10,403 nucleotides of DNA, from the NCBI GenBank assembly GCA_030040475.1, contig JASHTQ010000693.1:1-10403 (forward strand), given 5' to 3'. Source of the DNA: Streptosporangiaceae bacterium. GTDB lineage: Bacteria > Actinomycetota > Actinomycetes > Streptosporangiales > Streptosporangiaceae. Shown here one piece after another: positions 6,424 through 10,403 of this stretch. The first letter of the stretch is position 1, and each line of letters begins with the position of its first letter. The notes under the pieces are model-generated. The model was not told the DNA's origin. It worked only from the letters and a program-made list of their open reading frames with translations, and did not search any database. The translations under genes and the position numbers were made by a program.

Positions 6424-7458
6424 ATGTACGACGCGATGCTGGCCGAGACCGTGACGATCGCCGGGCATAACGGCGATCAGATCGAGGCGTACTCGGCGCG
6501 GCCGCTGCGGCCAGGCCCGGTCGGCGGCGTGGTGGTCATCCACCACCTGCCCGGCTACGACCGCCAGACGGCGGAGTTCACCCGCGCGCTCGCCGCGGGC
6601 GGCTACAACGCGGTGATGCCCAACCTCTACCACCGCGAGGCCCCGGGGGCCAGCCCCGACGACGCGATGGCGGCGGCCAGGGCCACGGGTGCGATACCCA
6701 TCCCGGACGGGCGGATCGTCGGCGAGGTGGGCGGTGCCGCCGCCTACCTGCGCGGGCTGAGCAACTCGAGCGGCAAGGTCGGCGTGATCGGTCACTGCTC
6801 GGGCGGCCGGCAGGCGTTCCTCGCCGCGGTCAGCCTGCCGGTCGACGCGGCGGTGGACTGCTATGGCGGCTACGTCGTCGGCACCCCGCCGGAGGGCCAC
6901 CCGCTGCACGGCGTCGCCCCGCTTGTCAACCGCGTACCCGACCTGAGGTGCCCGCTGCTCGGCCTGTTCGGGAAGGACGACGCGGCGCCCTCGCCCGCCG
7001 ACGTGGCGGAACTCGAGGAGGCGCTCAAGGCGGCGGGCAAGACCTACGAGTTCCACTCCTACGAGGGGGCCGGCCATGGGTTCATGCAGGTGGACCGGCC
7101 AAACTACCGGCCAGATGCCGCGGTGGACGCCTGGCAGCGGATCTGGGCATTCTTCGGTCGTTACCTGTTACCGTCGATTGGGAGAGGAGCCAGCATGTGC
7201 ACGTACCTGACGGAGAAGGTCCTGATCAGCGGCAGCGGGAAGGGGCCGTCCGGCTGGTTTAAGCTGACCGACGCGAGCGTGTACTTCGACCACCCGGTGC
7301 ACGCGCAAGCGGAGCACACGCTCAACATCGACTTCCTGGACCCGGCGGCGGGCCCGTCGGCGCGGGTCGCGGTGGAGCTCACCGCGGAGTCGGCGCGGGC
7401 CCTCGCCCAGGCAATCCAGGCCACCCTGGACGCCGCCCCGCCCGGCCTGGTCACCTGA
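6424..7458 (+). CDS. Dienelactone hydrolase-family protein fused to a C-terminal DUF6295 domain
   Basis: A 344-residue cytoplasmic protein with two parts. Residues 1 to about 248 are an alpha/beta hydrolase of the dienelactone hydrolase family. The nucleophile is Cys125 in GVIGHCSGG, the acid is Asp185 or Asp186 in LFGKDDAAP, and the His is His218 in EGAGHGFM. Such enzymes cleave lactones or esters; the substrate here is unknown. After FFGRYL, where the hydrolase would normally end, a short linker (LPSIGRGAS) leads straight into an 87-residue domain beginning MCTYLTEKV (258-344). I recognise this as DUF6295, an actinobacterial family usually found alone. No stop codon separates the two, so this is a genuine or very recent fusion, unless a sequencing error removed a stop. 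The start at 6424 follows GGAGGA. It is divergent from the aldo/keto reductase. Confidence 0.85.
   Translation: MYDAMLAETVTIAGHNGDQIEAYSARPLRPGPVGGVVVIHHLPGYDRQTAEFTRALAAGGYNAVMPNLYHREAPGASPDDAMAAARATGAIPIPDGRIVGEVGGAAAYLRGLSNSSGKVGVIGHCSGGRQAFLAAVSLPVDAAVDCYGGYVVGTPPEGHPLHGVAPLVNRVPDLRCPLLGLFGKDDAAPSPADVAELEEALKAAGKTYEFHSYEGAGHGFMQVDRPNYRPDAAVDAWQRIWAFFGRYLLPSIGRGASMCTYLTEKVLISGSGKGPSGWFKLTDASVYFDHPVHAQAEHTLNIDFLDPAAGPSARVAVELTAESARALAQAIQATLDAAPPGLVT
7195..7458 (+). CDS. Possible internal start giving a free DUF6295 protein
   Basis: The DUF6295 domain begins at an ATG (7195) that is preceded by GGAGAGGAG at 7181-7189, a strong Shine-Dalgarno at correct spacing. The 87-residue product MCTYLTEKV...PPGLVT has the length and start of a stand-alone DUF6295 protein, a family of unknown function. 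The frame is the same as that of the upstream hydrolase, so cells may make both the 344-residue fusion and this short form. The retained site suggests two formerly separate genes. Confidence 0.5.
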   Translation: MCTYLTEKVLISGSGKGPSGWFKLTDASVYFDHPVHAQAEHTLNIDFLDPAAGPSARVAVELTAESARALAQAIQATLDAAPPGLVT

Positions 7459-7475
7459 CGCCGCCGGCGAACCGC

Positions 7476-7493
7476 GCCATGCCCCGGCATGGC
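7476..7493 (+). terminator. Hairpin after the hydrolase-DUF6295 gene
   Basis: GCCATGCC-CC-GGCATGGC forms a perfect stem starting 17 bp after the stop codon. The outer 7 bp with a CCCG tetraloop is the realistic form. There is no T-run. Its position between two plus-strand genes suits a terminator that separates the DnaN paralogue from the upstream gene. Confidence 0.5.
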
Positions 7494-7587
7494 AGGCCGC
7501 GCCGTGCCCCGCAGCCGGGTCCGAAATGTCAGTGCCCCGTGCGAGTATGCGGGTAAGGCAGCGGCATATCGGGGGCATACCCGGGAT

Positions 7588-7592
7588 GGAGG
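7588..7592 (+). promoter_or_regulatory. Ribosome binding site that sets the DnaN start
   Basis: GGAGG lies 5 bases before the ATG at 7598. Upstream in-frame starts at 7526 and 7586 lack a comparable site and would add residues not seen in the beta-clamp family, so 7598 is preferred. Confidence 0.7.
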
Positions 7593-7597
7593 CGGCG

Positions 7598-8824
7598 ATG
7601 CGGTTCGAGGTGGAGCGGGACGCGCTGGCTGAGGCGGTCGCCTGGGTAGCGCGCGCGCTGCCGTCCCGGCCGGTGCTGCCCATTCTTTCCGGGATGCTGC
7701 TGCACGCGGCGGCCGGCGCGCTGACGCTGTCCTGCTTCGACTACGAGGTGTCGGCCAGGATCCAGCTGGACGCGCAGGTGGCCGAGGCGGGAACCGCGCT
7801 CGTCCCTGGCAGGCTGCTCGCCGAGATCAGCCGCAGCCTGCCCTCGCTGGCCGTCGAGGCCGTCCAGGGTCCGGATGACCTGACCCTGACCTGCGGCGAG
7901 GCGTCCTTCACCCTGGTCACGCTGCCGGTGCACGAGTACCCGAGGCTCCCCGAGCTGCCACGGCAGGCCGGCACGGTCGACGGCGGCGCGTTCGCCGCCG
8001 CGATCGGCCAGGTCGTGCCCGCCGCCAGCCGCGACGACACGCTGCCCGTGCTCACCGGGGTGAACATCGAGTTCGAGGCGGACGTCATCACGATGGTGGC
8101 GACCGACAGGTACCGGCTGGCCATCAGGGAGCTCGGCTGGAATCCCGCCGAGCCGGACACCAAGAGCACGCTGCTCGTGCCGGCCAGGACGCTGGCCGAC
8201 GCCGCGCGGATGATGGCGGCGGGCGTGCCGGTGCGGATCATGACGCGCGTCGAGGAGGCGGAGGGCCGGGCCCGCTCGGCCGAGGCGACGATCGGGTTCG
8301 AGTCGGCCGGACGCCGGCTGACGACGCGCCTGATCTCCACCGAATACATCAAGTACGCCTCCCAGTTTCCCAAGGAGTTCGGCAGCCGCGGGGACATGCC
8401 CGCGGTCCAGCTCACCGAGGCGGTCAGGCGGGTGGCGCTTGTCGCGGAACGGGGCAGCTCGGTGCGGCTGTCGTTCGGCAGCGGGAGGGTCACGATCGAG
8501 GCCGGCACCGAAGGGCAGGCGCGAGCGCGGGAAACCGTCCACGCCGAGTTCTCCGGCGACCAGACGACGATCGCGTTCAGCCCGCAGTACCTGCTCGACG
8601 GCCTCGGCGCCGCGCTGACGGCGGCCACGGAGGCCGACCCGAAGACCGACCAGGACGCCAGGCAAGCCGAGACGGGGGATCAGGCGCGCATCACCCTGCA
8701 GTTCACCAGCCCGACCAAGCCGGCCCTCATCACCGGCGGTGCCGGCAACGCGCAGGCGGCAGCGGAGCACGCCCCGGACTTCCGCTACCTGGTGGTCCCG
8801 CTGCGCTCGCTGACCAGCGTCTGA
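7598..8824 (+). CDS. dnaN: DNA polymerase III beta subunit (sliding clamp) paralogue
   Basis: A 408-residue sliding clamp homologue. Dimeric clamps encircle DNA and tether polymerases and repair factors. Family landmarks are MRFEVERDALAEAVAWVARALPSRPVLPIL (1-30), the second-domain block LPVLTGVNIEFE...MVATDRYRLAIREL (149-179), VRRVALVAERGSSVRLSF (276-293) and the C-terminal TSPTKPALITG...FRYLVVPLR. The family usually has about 375-380 residues. The excess is mainly a charged, low-complexity insert (about 342-362) before the penultimate strand and a smaller one near 219-230. The end, VVPLRSLTSV, departs from the usual MPxRL tail that borders the partner-binding groove. Neighbours are not dnaA, recF or gyrB, so this is probably an accessory clamp, not the replicative copy. 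It converges on a DUF1707 gene with a 3-bp gap. Confidence 0.88.
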   Translation: MRFEVERDALAEAVAWVARALPSRPVLPILSGMLLHAAAGALTLSCFDYEVSARIQLDAQVAEAGTALVPGRLLAEISRSLPSLAVEAVQGPDDLTLTCGEASFTLVTLPVHEYPRLPELPRQAGTVDGGAFAAAIGQVVPAASRDDTLPVLTGVNIEFEADVITMVATDRYRLAIRELGWNPAEPDTKSTLLVPARTLADAARMMAAGVPVRIMTRVEEAEGRARSAEATIGFESAGRRLTTRLISTEYIKYASQFPKEFGSRGDMPAVQLTEAVRRVALVAERGSSVRLSFGSGRVTIEAGTEGQARARETVHAEFSGDQTTIAFSPQYLLDGLGAALTAATEADPKTDQDARQAETGDQARITLQFTSPTKPALITGGAGNAQAAAEHAPDFRYLVVPLRSLTSV

Positions 8825-8827
8825 TCG

Positions 8828-9313
8828 CTAGGGGATCGACCCGCCCCAGTGATGCGGCCCGTACCCGTAGCCGCCGTACCCGTACCCGCCGGCGTAGGCA
8901 TGGCGGTACATCCAGGCCATGATCAATATCCAGGTGGCGAAGGCGAAAAGCATCAGCGCGAGGACCAGGAAGCGGCCCGCGTCCTGCGGCGGGACGTGCC
9001 GTTCCGGCCGGGCGCGCGCTGGCCTCGGAGGGCGGGGGAGATCGGCCATCAGCCGGTCGATCTGACGCTGCGTCTTGGCGGTCAGGGCCGAGTCGACCCG
9101 GTCGGTCAGCTCGTCGAGGGTCAGCCGTCCTGCGGCGAAGTGCTCCCGCAGCTGGGCCATGGTGGCGTCACGTTCCGCGTCGCCGATCCGGACATCGTAG
9201 TCGTACCGGGTGCTCCCGGGCACGCGCCATCCGGGTACAAGCTGTTCGCGCGGCTGCCCCGCGTCTGGGTCTTGTTGCATCATTCCGGTTCGGACGTCGT
9301 ATCGCCTCGTCAT
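8828..9313 (-). CDS. DUF1707 membrane protein with Gly/Tyr-rich tail
   Basis: A 161-residue protein: a polar N-terminal segment (1-38), a DUF1707 domain (about 39-93, VRIGDAERDATMAQLREHFA...LTLDELTDRV), a Pro/Arg-rich linker, one membrane helix (about 114-135, FLVLALMLFAFATWILIMAW) and a short tail AGGYGYGGYGYGPHHWGG. DUF1707 is an actinobacterial domain at the N-terminus of small membrane proteins and has no known biochemical function. The start at 9313 is fixed by an ATGA overlap with the preceding DUF1707 gene. The open frame continues upstream to 9685 but only as out-of-frame Arg/Gly sequence. Unusually, its DUF1707 domain is not at the extreme N-terminus. It also has a promoter-like element of its own inside the upstream gene. 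Confidence 0.85.
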   Translation of the reverse strand: MTRRYDVRTGMMQQDPDAGQPREQLVPGWRVPGSTRYDYDVRIGDAERDATMAQLREHFAAGRLTLDELTDRVDSALTAKTQRQIDRLMADLPRPPRPARARPERHVPPQDAGRFLVLALMLFAFATWILIMAWMYRHAYAGGYGYGGYGYGPHHWGGSIP

Positions 9314-9942
9314 CTGGTTTCCGGATTCGCCGGGCTGACTACCTGCCTTCCACGATAAATCGCGGAGGTCCGGCACGGAACCAGGTACAGGCCAGAATCC
9401 GCCGATAAGCGCCTGCGCGGCCCTTTTGGCCCGCGCGGACCCCGGGGACCCGATCCCCGTCCCCGTCCCCGTCCCCGGCCCCGGCCGCCGCCGAACAGCC
9501 GCCGCAGGAACGCGATCGCGGCGATGATCAGCACGACCGCGATCGGCCTGTCGCCGCCGCCGATGCCGAACAGGAAGAGGCTGCCGATAATCACGCATAT
9601 CCAGACCAGCGCCAGGACAGGCGCGAACGGCCTTCCGTAGCTGCCTGCGGATCGCCGGCCGTCGTTCGCCGAGCCGTAATTCCATGCCGATCCCGGAAGC
9701 CCTACCTGTCCTCCCGTGGCGCCGAAGCCATCGGCCGCTGCCCCCGCGGCCGGCCGCGCGACGTGCGGCAGGTCGCGCATCACCTCGTTCAGGTCCGCCT
9801 TGGTCCTGGCCGCGAACGCGAGGTCGAGGCGCTCGTTCAGCTCGTCAAGCGTGAGCCGCCCGTCGGCGTAGTGATCACGCAGCTGCGCGGCGACCGCGTC
9901 CCGTTCGGCGTCCCCGACGCGCACGTTGAATCCTGTTGCCAT
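9310..9942 (-). CDS. DUF1707 protein with two membrane helices and basic Gly/Arg tail
   Basis: A 210-residue protein. DUF1707 occupies about residues 7-59 (VRVGDAERDAVAAQLRDHYA...LTLDELNERL). A flexible Gly/Ala/Ser linker leads to two membrane helices (about 107-127 and 133-149), then a basic (GR)n and GPRGPRGPKGP tail (151-178) of likely cytoplasmic side. The function of the family is unknown. The ATG at 9942 follows GGAGGG at 9952-9947. The last 30 or so residues (SADSGLYLVPCRTSAIYRGRQVV...) look unlike protein of this family. They overlap a sequence that resembles this gene's own promoter region, so the original stop may have been lost. The gene ends in an ATGA overlap with the second DUF1707 gene; the two domains are clearly paralogous. 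Confidence 0.85.
   Translation of the reverse strand: MATGFNVRVGDAERDAVAAQLRDHYADGRLTLDELNERLDLAFAARTKADLNEVMRDLPHVARPAAGAAADGFGATGGQVGLPGSAWNYGSANDGRRSAGSYGRPFAPVLALVWICVIIGSLFLFGIGGGDRPIAVVLIIAAIAFLRRLFGGGRGRGRGRGRGSGPRGPRGPKGPRRRLSADSGLYLVPCRTSAIYRGRQVVSPANPETR
9346..9364 (-). promoter_or_regulatory. 19-bp element upstream of the second DUF1707 gene (copy A)
   Basis: Read on the minus strand it is CGCGATTTATCGTGGAAGG, ending 32 bp before the ATG at 9313. It matches copy B at 17 of 19 positions. It lies inside the 3' coding end of the upstream DUF1707 gene. It is probably a promoter or operator. Confidence 0.5.
9455..9484 (-). repeat. Hexanucleotide repeat encoding a Gly-Arg tail
   Basis: Five plus-strand hexamers, CCCCGT three times then CCCCGG twice, encode alternating Gly and Arg in the first DUF1707 protein. 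The 6-bp period means that slippage changes tail length without shifting the frame. Confidence 0.8.
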
Positions 9943-9980
9943 CGTGCCCTCCGTAAGGCAGTGCGGGGAGATCCCAAGTA

Positions 9981-9999
9981 CCTTGCACGATATATCGCG
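9981..9999 (-). promoter_or_regulatory. 19-bp element with CGATATATCG palindrome upstream of the first DUF1707 gene (copy B)
   Basis: Read on the minus strand it is CGCGATATATCGTGCAAGG, ending 38 bp before the ATG at 9942. It contains the perfect 10-bp palindrome CGATATATCG (9988-9997). A TATCGT hexamer within it lies 17 bp after a TTGCTC, so it could also be the -10 region. It is a promoter or operator candidate; the regulator is not known. Confidence 0.5.
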
Positions 10000-10107
10000 A
10001 ACAGTCGATGAGCAAGAAGGATCGGCCCGGCGGCGCCCAATTCGGAGCTAACTCTCAGCTTCGCCCGCCGCCGGCAAGCACCCTATCGACCTAGATCGAG
10101 CCGGCCG

Positions 10108-10403
10108 TCAGGCGACCCTGCGCGCTCCGGGGCCGGGCACCGGGGTGACGTCGCGGGCCGATTCCGGCGCGTGCCCGGCCTCGCAGCGCAGCTGCAGCCG
10201 CACCGGCTCCCCGCAGTCGCGGTGCCGCAGCAGGACCTGCGGGCCCGCCGGGCCGACCGCGTACTTGTTGCCCCACTCCATCATCGCCACGAGCACCGGG
10301 TAGAGGTCCAGGCCCTTGTCCGTGAGCCGGTACTCGTCCCGGCCGCGCTGGCCCTGCTCCTGGTACCTGACCTTACGCAGCAGCCCCTCCGTCACCAGCC
10401 GGG
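10108..10403 (-). CDS. HxlR-type winged-helix transcriptional regulator (5' partial)
   Basis: This is the C-terminal part (about 98 residues) of a DNA-binding regulator; the N-terminus lies beyond the right edge. Visible are the end of the recognition helix region (RLVTEGLLRKVRYQ), the beta wing ending in EYRLTDKGLDLYPVL, and the dimerisation helix AMMEWGNKY. This order is typical of HxlR-family proteins, which usually sense aldehydes, redox change or electrophiles. After the core comes an extension with HRDCG...RCEAGH (His, two Cys, His). A similarly placed Cys/His cluster occurs in long actinobacterial HxlR proteins and might bind metal. The extension ends in a Pro/Gly/Arg tail. It is transcribed toward the DUF1707 pair, with 165 bp between them, and could control them, but this is only positional inference. 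Confidence 0.82.
   Translation of the reverse strand, partial: RLVTEGLLRKVRYQEQGQRGRDEYRLTDKGLDLYPVLVAMMEWGNKYAVGPAGPQVLLRHRDCGEPVRLQLRCEAGHAPESARDVTPVPGPGARRVA

Noticed and set aside
9314..9685. Upstream extension of the second DUF1707 gene
   Set aside because: It is an out-of-frame reading of the first DUF1707 gene; the ATGA overlap at 9310-9313 gives the natural start.
9763..10040. Small open frames on both strands over the first DUF1707 gene and its leader
   Set aside because: They have no ribosome binding site or domain and overlap the DUF1707 coding region or its promoter element.

Overview
High-GC DNA with GGAGG-type ribosome binding sites and actinobacterial families (DUF1707 membrane proteins, DUF6295, a cysteine-type dienelactone hydrolase, a stand-alone extra beta clamp) points to an actinomycete chromosome. 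The genus cannot be fixed from this window. No tRNA, rRNA, CRISPR array or insertion sequence was seen. Nothing here looks like a prophage, a defence island or a biosynthetic cluster. The genes form small independent units, often packed tail to tail with only a few bases between them.

Layout. (1) 1-1575, plus strand: the end of a catalytic aldehyde dehydrogenase overlaps a 290-residue aldehyde dehydrogenase-like protein that has no catalytic half. Together they look like the two halves of an ALDH16-type enzyme made as separate proteins. (2) 1693-3220, minus strand: a flavodoxin-fold protein followed by a two-helix potassium channel with RCK domains. (3) 3487-4668, plus strand: a secreted YVTN-type beta-propeller with eight repeats, two of which are a recent 126-bp tandem duplication. 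(4) 4673-about 5299, minus strand: a second propeller-like frame that starts in mid-blade and has no usable start; it is probably a 5'-truncated remnant cut where the aldo/keto reductase begins. (5) 5362-6387, minus strand: a YghZ/GPR-type aldo/keto reductase, divergent from (6) 6424-7458, plus strand: a dienelactone hydrolase joined in frame to a DUF6295 domain that still has its own ribosome binding site and ATG. (7) 7598-8824, plus strand: a DnaN paralogue with an unusual hydrophilic insert. (8) 8828-9942, minus strand: two DUF1707 membrane proteins joined by an ATGA overlap, each preceded by the same 19-bp near-palindromic element. (9) 10108-end, minus strand: the C-terminal part of an HxlR-type regulator.

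How they may work together. The aldehyde dehydrogenase pair probably forms one complex. The aldo/keto reductase, the hydrolase fusion and the flavodoxin-like protein are general carbonyl, ester and redox functions with no visible shared pathway. The two DUF1707 proteins are probably co-regulated and co-localised at the membrane. The points most worth a second look are the DUF1707 pair, whose second promoter appears to be translated as the tail of the first protein, the hydrolase-DUF6295 junction, the split ALDH16 arrangement and the truncated propeller.
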